A stretch of 64,000 nt of DNA from Streptomyces griseus subsp. griseus. Lineage in GTDB: Bacteria > Actinomycetota > Actinomycetes > Streptomycetales > Streptomycetaceae. The stretch spans positions 1 through 64,000 of the forward strand of contig NZ_JOJE01000007.1 of assembly GCF_000720255.1 (NCBI RefSeq), read 5' to 3'. The position numbers and the translations under genes were made by a program. Positions 18,863-27,579 of the stretch are shown one piece after another; the stretch's first letter is position 1, and each line of letters begins with the position of its first letter. Below the pieces are notes generated by a model that did no database searches, was not told the origin of the DNA, and was given only the letters and a program-made list of their open reading frames with translations.

Positions 18863-19494
18863 GCGGACATTCCCACGGTGAGGAGATGACGCCGGTCGTC
18901 CGCGACGAAATCGGCGGACTCGTAGCCGGGCCGGATCAATTCGGGATGGGCGTGCAGAAGGATGGAGGTCTCGATTTCCCCGGCGTGCATGTCGGTGAGC
19001 AGCGAGGTCACCACCCCGGCCCGCTCCCGAGCCGCCTCCCAGTCCTCCGGGGCCGGGAAGAGCGCCATCCGCTCACCGCGCGAGGAGGCCTCCTGGACCA
19101 CGTTGCCCAGGACGTAGTTGCCGCCGTGCCCGTTGACGACCACCAGGGACTCGACGCCCGAGCGACGCAACGACGCCGCTATGTCCCGTACCACCGCGTG
19201 AAGGGTCACCGAGGAGATGCTGACGGTTCCCGGCCAGTCCGCGTGCTCGTGCGAGCAGCCGATGGTCACCGGAGGAAGGAGGTGCACGGGGTACGTGGCG
19301 GCGATCTCCCGGGCGATGGCACAGGCCACGAGCGTGTCGGTGGCCAGCGGCAGATACGGGCCGTGCTGCTCGAAGCTTCCGACGGGAAGGATCGCGACTT
19401 GCGTTGAGACGACCGCGCCTCGCGTCCGTACGTCTTCGGTAGTGTCCGCCGGCACCAGACCGTACGCCTCCGACCCCATGCCCGAACCACTCAT
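18706..19494 (-). CDS. Creatininase-family amidohydrolase (ArfB-like candidate FAPy deformylase)
   Basis: This 262-residue protein has all creatininase-family metal motifs. PVGSFEQHGPYLPLATDT supplies E42, H44 and D53. NGHGGN spans residues 121-126, and DMHAGEIETS (E173 region) follows. Family members hydrolyse cyclic or linear amides; the archaeal member ArfB removes the formyl group from the product of FAPy-type GTP cyclohydrolase. Here the gene is divergent, with only 39 bases between it and a RibA that should stop at FAPy, so deformylation of FAPy is the best hypothesis. MftE-like peptidase activity is an alternative, but no mycofactocin genes are seen. Confidence 0.75.
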   Translation of the reverse strand: MSGSGMGSEAYGLVPADTTEDVRTRGAVVSTQVAILPVGSFEQHGPYLPLATDTLVACAIAREIAATYPVHLLPPVTIGCSHEHADWPGTVSISSVTLHAVVRDIAASLRRSGVESLVVVNGHGGNYVLGNVVQEASSRGERMALFPAPEDWEAARERAGVVTSLLTDMHAGEIETSILLHAHPELIRPGYESADFVADDRRHLLTVGMSAYTDSGVIGRPSLGSAEKGKELLASFADSFKSYFSLLTSADGATDTGRGQAS

Positions 19495-19533
19495 CTTTTC
19501 ACGGCCTTTCGTCTCTGCTTAGGAACCCAGATC

Positions 19534-20193
19534 ATGACAGAAAAAATTGGTGTACTCGGCACGAAGTCACCGCAGCGCACGGGTGTGGAACGCGTCGTGA
19601 ATGCCCCACTGCCCACCGTGTACGGGCAATTCCAGGCGGTCGGTTACCTCGACCACGACCGCGGCGACGAACAGGTCGCCCTCGTCTACGGCGACATCGG
19701 CACGGACGGCGTCCTGACCCGGCTGCACTCGGAATGCCTGACCGGTGACGCGTTCGGCTCCCAGCACTGCGAGTGCGGCGACCAGTTGGCCTCGGCGCTG
19801 CGTGCCGTCGTCGCCGAGGGCAGCGGGATCGTCGTCTACCTCAGAGGGCATGAAGGCCGCGGCATCGGCCTGCTCGCCAAGCTGCGCGCGATGGCCCTGC
19901 AGGCGGAGGGTCTGGACACCGTCGAGGCCAACCTCGCCCTCGGCCTGCCGGTGGACGCCCGCGACTACGGCGTCGCCGCGGAGATGCTGAAGGACCTGGG
20001 TGTGCGGTCGGTGCGGCTGATGTCGAACAACCCGCGCAAGCGCGACGCGCTGACGGAGAACGGCATCCAGGTCGCCGAGCAGGTCCCGCTGCTCATCCCG
20101 CCGTGCGAGAGCAACATCACCTACCTCAGGACCAAGCGGGAGCGCCTCGACCACCACCTGCCCCACCTGGACGCGGTGGCGCACTGGTCCTGA
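19534..20193 (+). CDS. ribA: GTP cyclohydrolase II, Met120 variant predicted to yield FAPy
   Basis: This 219-residue RibA keeps the zinc Cys cluster (ECLTGDAFGSQHCECGD) and the catalytic YLRGHEGRGIGLL loop. The Tyr of the KLRAY motif (E. coli Tyr105) is Met120 here (KLRAMALQ). In S. coelicolor, one of three RibA homologues (SCO6655) has this substitution and releases 2-amino-5-formylamino-6-ribosylaminopyrimidinone phosphate (FAPy) instead of completing deformylation. This protein should do the same in the cytosol. It is a stand-alone RibA without a RibB domain and lies outside any riboflavin operon. A hairpin ends it. Confidence 0.85.
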   Translation: MTEKIGVLGTKSPQRTGVERVVNAPLPTVYGQFQAVGYLDHDRGDEQVALVYGDIGTDGVLTRLHSECLTGDAFGSQHCECGDQLASALRAVVAEGSGIVVYLRGHEGRGIGLLAKLRAMALQAEGLDTVEANLALGLPVDARDYGVAAEMLKDLGVRSVRLMSNNPRKRDALTENGIQVAEQVPLLIPPCESNITYLRTKRERLDHHLPHLDAVAHWS

Positions 20194-20228
20194 CCAGGGC
20201 GCGGGCGGTGTCCTAGGAGTACGTATCC

Positions 20229-20252
20229 GGCCCCGGCACCATGGCCGGGGCC
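20229..20252 (+). terminator. Hairpin after ribA, 9-bp perfect stem
   Basis: GGCCCCGGC and GCCGGGGCC flank a six-base loop between ribA and the oxidase gene. An ATG inside this loop is an unlikely start for the oxidase, which supports the GTG at 20277. Confidence 0.6.
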
Positions 20253-20276
20253 GCTCGCAAGGAGGGAGCCGCCCGC

Positions 20277-21422
20277 GTGAACACGTATGCGTCCGTCGTC
20301 GTCATCGGTGGCGGAGTGATGGGCACCAGCATCGCCCACCATCTGGCCGCCGCCGGTGTCCGTGACGTCGTCCTCGTCGAGCGGGACGAGCTGGCCGCGG
20401 GGTCCACGTCGAAGGCCGCGGGCGGGGTGCGGGCCCAGTTCTCCGACGCGCTCAACGTCCGGCTCGGGGCGCGCAGCCTGGAGGCGTTCGGCCGGTTCGG
20501 CGAGGAGATCGGGTACGACATCGGGCTGCGCCGGGTCGGCTATCTCTTCCTGCTGTCGACGCCCGAGGAGGTGGCCTCCTTCGAGGCGGGCGTCGCCCTG
20601 CAGAACTCCCTCGGCGTGCCCAGCCGCATGATCACCCCCGACGAGGCCCGCCGCCTCTCCCCGCTGATCACCACCGACGGCCTGCTCGCGGCCGCCTTCT
20701 CGCCGGACGACGGCCACTGCACCCCCGAGGCCGTCGTCCACGGCTACGCGGCCGCCGCCCGCGCACGCGGCGTGCAGATCCTGCGCCACACCGCGGTCAC
20801 CGGGATCGAACTGCGCGGCGAGAGGATCACCGCCGTCGTGACCACCCTCGGCCGCATCACCACCGACACGGTGATCTGCGCGGCCGGCGCCTGGTCCCGG
20901 GCGATCGGCGCCATGGTCGGCGTGGACCTGCCCGTGCAGCCGCTGCGCCGGCAGATCGCGGTCACCGAGGCGGTGCCCGGACTGCCGCCCGAGCTGCCCA
21001 TGACCATCGACTTCACCAGCAGCCTCTATTTCCACTCGGAAGGGCCGGGCCTGCTGGTCGGCATGTCCGACCCCGACGAGCGCCCCGGCTTCGCCACCGA
21101 CACCCACGACCGCTGGATCCCCCGCCTGGCCGCGGCCATGCAGCGCCGGGCCCCCGCCCTGCTCGAAACCCGCCGCACCGGCGGCTGGGCGGGCCTGTAC
21201 GAGGTCACCCCGGACCACAACGCGCTGATCGGCGAGGCCACTTCGGTGTCCCGCTTCCTGTACGCGACCGGCTTCTCGGGTCACGGCTTCCTCCAGGGAC
21301 CGGCCGTCGGCGAGGTGATCCGTGACCTGTACCTGGGCCGCGTACCCTTCGTGGACGTCAGCCCCCTGAGCGCCGGCCGGTTCGCGGCCGACGCCCCGCG
21401 TCCGGAGGTCAACTGCGTATGA
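20277..21422 (+). CDS. FAD-dependent amino acid oxidase (DAO/sarcosine-pipecolate oxidase family)
   Basis: The FAD-binding motif VVVIGGGVMGTSIAHHL opens the protein, and a late GLYEVTPDHNALIG segment is typical of the DAO superfamily; length is 381 residues. The GTG at 20277 is chosen because AAGGAGGG lies ten bases upstream. The stop overlaps the first saccharopine dehydrogenase-type gene (ATGA), so the three genes form one operon. L-pipecolate oxidases belong to this family and make piperideine-6-carboxylate, the compound linked to saccharopine, which fits the neighbours. Sarcosine or proline-like substrates are alternatives. Confidence 0.75.
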   Translation: MNTYASVVVIGGGVMGTSIAHHLAAAGVRDVVLVERDELAAGSTSKAAGGVRAQFSDALNVRLGARSLEAFGRFGEEIGYDIGLRRVGYLFLLSTPEEVASFEAGVALQNSLGVPSRMITPDEARRLSPLITTDGLLAAAFSPDDGHCTPEAVVHGYAAAARARGVQILRHTAVTGIELRGERITAVVTTLGRITTDTVICAAGAWSRAIGAMVGVDLPVQPLRRQIAVTEAVPGLPPELPMTIDFTSSLYFHSEGPGLLVGMSDPDERPGFATDTHDRWIPRLAAAMQRRAPALLETRRTGGWAGLYEVTPDHNALIGEATSVSRFLYATGFSGHGFLQGPAVGEVIRDLYLGRVPFVDVSPLSAGRFAADAPRPEVNCV

Positions 21423-22480
21423 CAGAACTCCACCTGTGGCTGCGCCACGAGGCCCGCACCACCGAGCGGCGCACCCCGATCGTGCCCTCCGACGCCCGGC
21501 GCCTCGTCGAGGCCGGGGTGGCACTGACCGTCGAGGAGTCCCCGCAGCGGATCTTCCCCGTCGCGCAGTACGAGGCGGCCGGCTGCCGTATCGCCCCGGC
21601 GGGCTCCTGGGTGTCGGCGCCGCGTGAGGCCGTCGTGCTCGGCCTGAAGAAACTCCCCGACGAGCCGACCGAACTGACCCACCGGCACATCTTCTTCGGG
21701 CACGCCTACAAGCGGCAGCCGGGCGCCGCCGACCTGCTGCGCCGGTTCACCGCCGGGGGAGGGGCGCTGCTCGACCTGGAGTACCTGGTCGACGACGACG
21801 GCCGCCGGCTCGCCGCCTTCGGGTTCTGGGCCGGTTACCTGGGCGCCGCCCTGGCCGTGCTCCAGCACCGCGGCCGGCTCACGGCACCGCTGCGGCCCAC
21901 CGACAAGGACGAGCTGGACGAGACGCTGCGCGCGGCCGCCGGTGACGAGGCCTTCACAGCGCTCGTGATCGGCGCCCTGGGCCGCAGCGGCCGCGGCGCG
22001 CGGGTCGCGTTCCACACGGCCGGGATCGAGCCCACCTGCTGGGACCTCGCCGAGACGCGTGACCTGGACCGCCGCGCCCTGCTCGGCCACGACGTCCTGG
22101 TCAACTGCGTCCTCGCCACCAGTCCGGTCCCGCCCTTCGTCCGCGAACAGGACCTCGACGATCCAGCCCGCCGGCTGCGCACCCTCTCCGACGTCACCTG
22201 CGACGTCGGCTCGCCCCTCAACGTCCTGCCGGTCTACGACCGCACCACCGAGTGGACCGACCCCGCACGGCGGCTGCGCAAGGAGCCCCCGCTCGACCTG
22301 ATCGCCATCGACAACCTGCCCTCCCTCCTGCCACGCGAGTCCAGCACCGACTTCTCCGCCGCCCTGCTGCTCCAACTGCTCGACTTCACCACCGGCGGCC
22401 CGTGGGGACGCTGCCTGGAGCGGTTCCACCAGGCCTGCCGTGAACTCGGCTTCGACGAAGGGAAGTTCCGCGATGACTGA
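21419..22480 (+). CDS. Saccharopine dehydrogenase (lysine-forming type)
   Basis: This 353-residue protein opens with WLRHEARTTERRTPIVPSDARRL, the Lys1/AlaDH-PNT N-terminal pattern with the catalytic-type RxxERR motif. HIFFGHAYKRQPG follows, then DLEYLVDDDGRRLAAFGFWAG. These match NAD-dependent saccharopine dehydrogenase, which interconverts saccharopine with lysine and 2-oxoglutarate in the cytosol. It overlaps both neighbours (four bases before, eight after), which implies co-translation. Reductive or oxidative direction cannot be told from sequence. Confidence 0.8.
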   Translation: MTELHLWLRHEARTTERRTPIVPSDARRLVEAGVALTVEESPQRIFPVAQYEAAGCRIAPAGSWVSAPREAVVLGLKKLPDEPTELTHRHIFFGHAYKRQPGAADLLRRFTAGGGALLDLEYLVDDDGRRLAAFGFWAGYLGAALAVLQHRGRLTAPLRPTDKDELDETLRAAAGDEAFTALVIGALGRSGRGARVAFHTAGIEPTCWDLAETRDLDRRALLGHDVLVNCVLATSPVPPFVREQDLDDPARRLRTLSDVTCDVGSPLNVLPVYDRTTEWTDPARRLRKEPPLDLIAIDNLPSLLPRESSTDFSAALLLQLLDFTTGGPWGRCLERFHQACRELGFDEGKFRDD

Positions 22481-23627
22481 CCCGGTTCCCGCGAGCGGCA
22501 CCGTCCACTGGGTCGGCGCCGGACTCTCCACCGGCAGCGGGCTTGCCGCGCTGTGCGCCGACGCGGAGCGGGTACGGCTGTGGCACCGCACCGAGGAGCG
22601 CGCCGCCGAGGCCCTCGAACAGCGGGGCCTCACCGGCCGCGCCCAGCCCCGTGCCTACACGCTCGCCGCCCTCACCGCCGAGCTGGCGCCCGGGGACGTC
22701 GTGGTGTCGATGCTGCCCGCCCCCGAGCACGCCGGCCTGCTGGCCGCGTGCGTGGAGCGACGGGCCCACTTCGCCTGCTCCAGCTATGTGTCGGACGCCG
22801 TCCTGGAGCAGGTGCGGCAGGCCGAGGCGGCCGGGGTCGTGGTGCTGACCGAGGCCGGGCTCGACCCGGGCATCGACCACCTCTTCGCCCATGACCTCGT
22901 CGACCGCGCCCGGGAGGCCATCGGCGACGACACGGCGGCCTCCTACGAGCTGACCTCGTACTGCGGAGGCATCCCCGCCGTCCCCAACGACTTCCGCTAC
23001 CGCTTCAGCTGGGCACCCCTGGGCGTCCTCAACGCCCTGCGCTCACCCGCCCGTTACATCGACGGCGGTGCCGAGACCGTCGCCGAGCGGCCCTGGGAGG
23101 CCACCCGCGCGCACGTCGTCGACGGCGAGACCTTCGAGGTCTACCCCAACCGCGACAGCGTGCCGTTCGTCGCCCAGTACGGACTGCCTTCCGCCTGGAA
23201 GCCGTCGCGCTTCGTCCGCGGCACCTTGCGTCTGGACGGCTGGCTGCGGGCCTGGGACGCGGTGTTCGAGGAGCTCAGGGCGGGCGACGACGCCCGGATC
23301 GCCGCCCTGGCCCGGGAGCTGGCGGACACCTACCCCACCACCGACGCCGACCGGGACCGGGTCGTCCTGGCCGTCTCGCTGGCGGTGCGGGGCGCGGGCG
23401 GCACGACGTGGTCCGGCCGCTGCCTCCTGGACCTCGAGGGCGACGCACAGGAGAGCGCCATGGCCCGCTGCGTCTCCCGCACCCTCGCCCTCGGCGTGCG
23501 CCACATCCTCGACGGCTCACTGCCGCCCGGCCTGAGCCGCGCGGCGGAGACGGCGGCCCGATCACGGGAGTGGCTGGACGAACTGGCGCGGGAGGGCGTG
23601 CGGTTCACCCGCACGGTCGACGGCTGA
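22473..23627 (+). CDS. Saccharopine dehydrogenase-like protein (glutamate-forming/Lys9 type)
   Basis: The ATG at 22473 follows AAGGGAAG. The 384-residue product has an unusual Rossmann entry, VHWVGAGLSTGSG. VSMLPAPEHAGLL and LTEAGLDPGIDHL follow, then YCGGIPAVPNDFRYRFSWAP. The last two are hallmarks of Lys9-type saccharopine reductases, which use aminoadipate semialdehyde, glutamate and NADP. Together with the previous gene it can link lysine, saccharopine and aminoadipate semialdehyde/piperideine carboxylate. The oxidase upstream may feed the same intermediate from pipecolate. Confidence 0.8.
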   Translation: MTDPVPASGTVHWVGAGLSTGSGLAALCADAERVRLWHRTEERAAEALEQRGLTGRAQPRAYTLAALTAELAPGDVVVSMLPAPEHAGLLAACVERRAHFACSSYVSDAVLEQVRQAEAAGVVVLTEAGLDPGIDHLFAHDLVDRAREAIGDDTAASYELTSYCGGIPAVPNDFRYRFSWAPLGVLNALRSPARYIDGGAETVAERPWEATRAHVVDGETFEVYPNRDSVPFVAQYGLPSAWKPSRFVRGTLRLDGWLRAWDAVFEELRAGDDARIAALARELADTYPTTDADRDRVVLAVSLAVRGAGGTTWSGRCLLDLEGDAQESAMARCVSRTLALGVRHILDGSLPPGLSRAAETAARSREWLDELAREGVRFTRTVDG

Positions 23628-23641
23628 CCCGGCCACTCAGG

Positions 23642-24874
23642 TCACGCGTCCCTGACCGCCTCGTGCACCAGCCGCTTCAGATCGGGGTAGAGCTTGAGCG
23701 ACTTGCGCGGGCGCAGCTGGGTCAGGAACTGGACGGTCAGATCGCGGCCGGGGTCCACCCAGAACGTGGTCGTGGCCACCCCGCTCCAGCCATAGGTGCC
23801 GAGGCCCGACGGGGCCTGGGTGCGCTCCGGGTCGATCACCACGGAGACTCCGAGACCGAACCCGACCCCGTCGTTGCCCGGCTCGTCGTGGGCGGGTCGG
23901 CTGCCGACGGCGCGCAGGTCGGCACCGCCCGGCAGGTGGTTGCTCGTCATCAAGTCGACGCTGCCGGGCCGGAGCAGACGGGTGCCGTCGAGTTCGCCGC
24001 GCCGCCGCAGCAGCTCCATGAACCGGTGGTAGTCGTACGCGGTCGCCACCATGCCGCCGCTGCCCGACAGGAACCGGGGGCGGCCGAACAGGGGCAGACC
24101 GGCGATCGGCTCGATGCCGCCGCTGTCGGTGTCCCCGTACAGCTCCGCCAGTCGCCCGCGCTGTTCGTCGGTGACCTGGAATCCGGCGTCGGGCATGCCC
24201 AGCGGACGGAAGATCCGCTCGGCGAGGAACACGTCCAGCGGCTGCCCGGAGACGACCTCGATGACCCGGCCCAGGACGTTGGTGGCCACCGAGTAGTTCC
24301 ACTGTGTCCCCGGCTCGAACTGCAACGGCAGTCGCGCGTACGCCTCGACGGTCCCGGCCAGGTCCGATCCCGGCAGCACCGCCGACTCCAGGCCGGCCTC
24401 GCGGTAGAGGGCGTCGACAGGATGACAGTGGTAGAAGGCGAAGGTCAGACCGGCGGTGTGGGTCATCAGATGCCGGACGAGTATGGGCTGTTCGACCGGA
24501 CGGGTCTCCATCCCGGCGCCGGAGCCGCCGACGTGCACCCGCTGGTCGGCGAAGGCCGGGAGGTGCTCGGAGACCGGGTCGTCGAGCGACAGCGTGCCCT
24601 CCTCGACCAGCATCAGCGCGGCGACCGACGTGACCGGCTTGGTCATGGAGTAGACGCGGTACAGGGTGTCGGACGTGACCGGGAGGCCCGCCCCGACGTC
24701 GCGACGGCCGTACGTGGTGAGGTGGGCGACGCGGCCGCCGCGGGAGACCGCCACGAGGAAGCCGGGCAGGTGCCCCTCGTCGACGAGGCGGGCCACGTGC
24801 CGGTCGAGGCGGTCCAGCGCCTCCTCGTCCAGTCCGACCTCGCCCGGGGCGACCTCTTGTCGCAGCTGTGCCAT
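23642..24874 (-). CDS. Serine hydrolase of the beta-lactamase/DD-peptidase family
   Basis: This 410-residue class C-type protein has the SxxK nucleophile motif SMTK (S76-K79), a WNYSV Tyr motif (about residue 195) and a late GWSG in place of KTG, as in esterase-like members. No signal peptide is visible, so it is probably cytoplasmic. The ATG at 24874 has GGAGG nine bases upstream; longer frames upstream are non-coding. Likely substrates are small esters or lactones rather than cell-wall peptides. It is transcribed alone, tail-to-tail with the lysine genes. Confidence 0.8.
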   Translation of the reverse strand: MAQLRQEVAPGEVGLDEEALDRLDRHVARLVDEGHLPGFLVAVSRGGRVAHLTTYGRRDVGAGLPVTSDTLYRVYSMTKPVTSVAALMLVEEGTLSLDDPVSEHLPAFADQRVHVGGSGAGMETRPVEQPILVRHLMTHTAGLTFAFYHCHPVDALYREAGLESAVLPGSDLAGTVEAYARLPLQFEPGTQWNYSVATNVLGRVIEVVSGQPLDVFLAERIFRPLGMPDAGFQVTDEQRGRLAELYGDTDSGGIEPIAGLPLFGRPRFLSGSGGMVATAYDYHRFMELLRRRGELDGTRLLRPGSVDLMTSNHLPGGADLRAVGSRPAHDEPGNDGVGFGLGVSVVIDPERTQAPSGLGTYGWSGVATTTFWVDPGRDLTVQFLTQLRPRKSLKLYPDLKRLVHEAVRDA

Positions 24875-24938
24875 CGCTCTGTTCCTCCGTCGCGTTCTCC
24901 GAGTGCGGTCCGGCATACCCGCCCGGACGGCCTCGGAC

Positions 24939-26312
24939 TCATCGTCCCGCAGGAACACCTGAGCGGGCCCCCGCATCGCCGTGTTCTGTGATCGTCGCGA
25001 CAGAACGCCCGGGCAGGGCGAGCGCCGCCACCGCCCCGGCCGCGGCCACGCCGGCCAGGACGACCAGCGGCGACCGGGCCGTGCCGAGCCCCATGAGCAG
25101 GGCCGCCACAGCCACACCCAGCACCGGCCCGACGTTCATCGCCGTCTGCTGCAGCCCGCCCGCGACCCCGGCCGACTCCACGGGCGCCTGCCGTACGACG
25201 ACATGGGTGGCCGCCACCATCACCGTGCCGAACCCGGCGCCCAGCAGCGCGAAGCCGGCGCAGAGCGCGGGCGTGCCCACCGCCCGGGCGAGGACCAGGA
25301 TGCCGAGCGCGAGGACCAGCGCCGCCGCGACTGTCGTCCGCCGGGCACCCGCCCGGCGCAGCAACACCGCTGCGCCCGCGGCCGCCCCGACCATGAGCAC
25401 CGCGAGCGGCAGGCTGACCAGGGAACTGCGGAACGCGTCGAGACCCAGCTCGCCCTGAAGCACGTGGACGCACGCGAACAGCGCGCCGTTCAGGGCGGCC
25501 GACGCGGCGACCAGCACCCCGAGCGCCGCGCCCACGGCGGGCACGCCCACGACGTCCGACGGCACGAGCGGGCTCGCGGTACGGCGCTCGTGCCGGACCA
25601 GGGCGATACCGGCGACGACGGCCACGGCGAGGCCGAGCCCATAGGCCGGGGGCCGCCCCGACGCGGGGAGCGCGACGAGGGTGTGCACCAGACAGGCGAG
25701 ACCGACCGCGAGGAGCAGGGCGCCCGGCAGGTCCAGGCCGGGTGTTCCCGCGTGGGTCGGCCCCGGCGCACTCCGGGCGGTGAGGGCGAGCGCGCCGAGC
25801 ACCAGGGCCGGTACGACGTTGAGGAAGAACACCGCCCGCCAGCCGAAGCCCGTCACCAGGGCCCCGCCGACGACCGGCCCGGCGGCGGCCGCCACACCGA
25901 TGCCGACGGTCCGCACCGCGAGGGGGCGCCGAAGCCGCTCCGGCGGGAACGCGGCCCGCAGCATCCCGAGCGTCGCCGGCTGCAGCAGGGCGCCGAACAC
26001 GCCCTGCACGACCCGCAGTCCGATCACCCAGCCCACCCCCGGCGCGAGTCCGATCGCCGCCGAGGCGACCCCGAAGCCGATCATGCCGATCCCGAAGATC
26101 CGGTGGTGTCCGTACCGATCGCCGAGCCGGCCCGCGAACACCAACAGGCCCGCCACCGCGATGAGATACCCGGTGCTGGTCCACTGCACCTGCGTGAGGG
26201 AGGCGTCCAGGTCGCGGCGCAGCGTGGGCTGCGCGACGACGAGCACCGTTCCGTCCAGAGCGACGATCACCGCCCCCGCCACGCTGCTCGCCAGGGTCAG
26301 CGCGCGGTTCAC
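24939..26312 (-). CDS. DHA2-family (14-TMS type) MFS drug exporter
   Basis: This 457-residue membrane protein has motif C-like VIVALDGTVLVVAQPTL at its start, GRLGDRYGHHRIFG between spans 2 and 3, and RVVQGVFGALLQPATLGML. All are typical of EmrB/QacA exporters. Its GTG start overlaps the stop of the TetR gene by four bases (GTGA), so repressor and exporter are co-transcribed from the promoter at about 26890-26940, which carries the palindromic operator. Confidence 0.85.
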   Translation of the reverse strand: MNRALTLASSVAGAVIVALDGTVLVVAQPTLRRDLDASLTQVQWTSTGYLIAVAGLLVFAGRLGDRYGHHRIFGIGMIGFGVASAAIGLAPGVGWVIGLRVVQGVFGALLQPATLGMLRAAFPPERLRRPLAVRTVGIGVAAAAGPVVGGALVTGFGWRAVFFLNVVPALVLGALALTARSAPGPTHAGTPGLDLPGALLLAVGLACLVHTLVALPASGRPPAYGLGLAVAVVAGIALVRHERRTASPLVPSDVVGVPAVGAALGVLVAASAALNGALFACVHVLQGELGLDAFRSSLVSLPLAVLMVGAAAGAAVLLRRAGARRTTVAAALVLALGILVLARAVGTPALCAGFALLGAGFGTVMVAATHVVVRQAPVESAGVAGGLQQTAMNVGPVLGVAVAALLMGLGTARSPLVVLAGVAAAGAVAALALPGRSVATITEHGDAGARSGVPAGR

Positions 26313-26890
26313 CGGCCGTCCTCCGGCCCGAGGTGTGCGTCCAGGGCGGTCCGCAGCAGCGGTACGAAGTCCTCGGCACCGGTGGCCAGTTGGAGGCTGC
26401 CCCAGCCCCACAGCTGGGCGATGCCGTGCAGGTTGGCCCAGAGGGCGCCCGCGACGGCCCGGGCGTCCGCCTCGGGGCGGGTCCGTCCGACCAGCTCCGC
26501 CAGCACGCCGAAGAGCGGGAGACTGGTGTCCCGTAGACCCAAGTGACCACTTTCCAGCAGTTCATGACGGAACATCAGCTCATACATCCCACGGTTGTCC
26601 AGCGCGAACTCCAGGTAGGCCCGCCCCAGCGCCGCCACCTGCGCGCGCGGGCCCGCCGTGCCGTCACCGATCACCGCCGCGACCCGGCCGGCGAGGTCGG
26701 CGAAGCCGCGGCGCGCGATGGCCGACAGCAGCTCCAGGTGTGTGGGGAAGTACCGGCGGGGCGCCCCGTGCGAGACGCCGGCCCGCCGGGCGATCTCCCG
26801 CAGGGTCAGCGCCTGGGCGCCTTCACGCGCCACCAGGTCCACGCCGACGTCGACGAGCCGGGAGCGCAGGCCTGTCTCGGTTGAGGTCAT
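26309..26890 (-). CDS. TetR-family repressor of the adjacent exporter
   Basis: This 193-residue protein has an N-terminal helix-turn-helix (LVAREGAQALTLREIARRAGVSHGAP, residues 18-43) followed by YFPTHLELL, as in TetR proteins, and a TetR_C_33-like ligand domain (YLEFALDNRGMYELMF). It is co-transcribed with the exporter and divergent from an F420/PPOX gene. The perfect palindrome just upstream is the likely operator, making this an autoregulated efflux switch. Confidence 0.85.
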   Translation of the reverse strand: MTSTETGLRSRLVDVGVDLVAREGAQALTLREIARRAGVSHGAPRRYFPTHLELLSAIARRGFADLAGRVAAVIGDGTAGPRAQVAALGRAYLEFALDNRGMYELMFRHELLESGHLGLRDTSLPLFGVLAELVGRTRPEADARAVAGALWANLHGIAQLWGWGSLQLATGAEDFVPLLRTALDAHLGPEDGR

Positions 26891-26892
26891 GG

Positions 26893-26928
26893 ACAGTGTC
26901 TACCAAGGTGGGGTAGACACTGTCTACC
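26893..26928. promoter_or_regulatory. TetR operator: perfect 8-1-8 palindrome plus third half-site
   Basis: GGTAGACACTGTCTACC (26912-26928) is a perfect palindrome, and another half-site, TGTCTACC, lies at 26897-26904. The three half-sites sit within 40 bases of the repressor start and before the divergent PPOX gene, so both directions could be controlled. Confidence 0.75.
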
Positions 26929-26974
26929 CCCTTCAAGGGGAATGCGTGTGCCGACGGTCCGGGTTGTTGCAGGC

Positions 26975-27421
26975 ATGACTCAGGACGCGCACCAGAACGC
27001 ACTGCTCGCGCTGCTCTCCGAGGGCCGCAGCGGGGTGCTGGTCACTCTCAAGCGCGACGGCCGTCCCCAGCTGTCGAACGTCAGCCACCACTACTACCCG
27101 GAGGAGGGGGTCGTCCGGATCTCCGTCACCGACGATCGCGCCAAGACCCGCAACCTGCGCCGGGACCCGCGGGCCTCGTACCACGTGACCACCTCCGGCC
27201 ACCGCGCCTACACGGTCGCCGAGGGCACCGCCGACCTCGCGCCCGTCGCGCGGGACCCGTACGACGAGACCGTCGAGGAATTGATCCGCCTCTACCGCGA
27301 CGTCGTGGGCGAGCACCCCGACTGGGACGACTACCGGGCCGCCATGGTCCGCGACCGCCGCCTGGTCGTGAGGCTGCGGGTGGAGCGCGCGTACGGCATC
27401 CCGAAGGGTGCCCAGGCCTGA
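26975..27421 (+). CDS. PPOX-class F420-dependent oxidoreductase
   Basis: The product is 148 residues. It has the FMN/F420-binding split-barrel pattern: GVLVTLKRDGRPQLSNVSH, then RISVTDDRAKTRNLRRDPR, and it ends with the conserved AYGIPKGAQA. Members reduce unsaturated metabolites, biliverdin or xenobiotics with F420H2. The start is uncertain: ATG 26975 gives the usual MTQD beginning, whereas GTG 26948 has a better AAGGGG upstream. It shares the promoter region and operator with the TetR/exporter pair. Confidence 0.75.
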   Translation: MTQDAHQNALLALLSEGRSGVLVTLKRDGRPQLSNVSHHYYPEEGVVRISVTDDRAKTRNLRRDPRASYHVTTSGHRAYTVAEGTADLAPVARDPYDETVEELIRLYRDVVGEHPDWDDYRAAMVRDRRLVVRLRVERAYGIPKGAQA

Positions 27422-27434
27422 GGCGGCCCGGGGC

Positions 27435-27454
27435 CATGAGACCGCGGTCTCGTG
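27435..27454. terminator. Hairpin downstream of PPOX gene
   Basis: CATGAGACCG and CGGTCTCGTG form a loop-less inverted repeat with one wobble pair, around a perfect GAGACCGCGGTCTC core. It may terminate the PPOX transcript; an operator role is also possible. Confidence 0.4.
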
Positions 27455-27579
27455 ATGGCTGGGATTCCTCCAGCCGTCTCGGCCCCGCAGTCCTACTCTG
27501 CGTACACGGAACGATGTGTGACGGAGCGTCAGATGGATGAGGGGGACGACGGGGGACGACGAGAGGGAACGGAGGCTCG

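Noticed and set aside
18706..20193. A mycofactocin (MftE) role for the creatininase-family gene, and a normal riboflavin role for ribA
   Set aside because: No MftA-D genes are present. No ribB/ribD/ribE/ribH genes are nearby, and the Met120 substitution argues against normal GTP cyclohydrolase II output.
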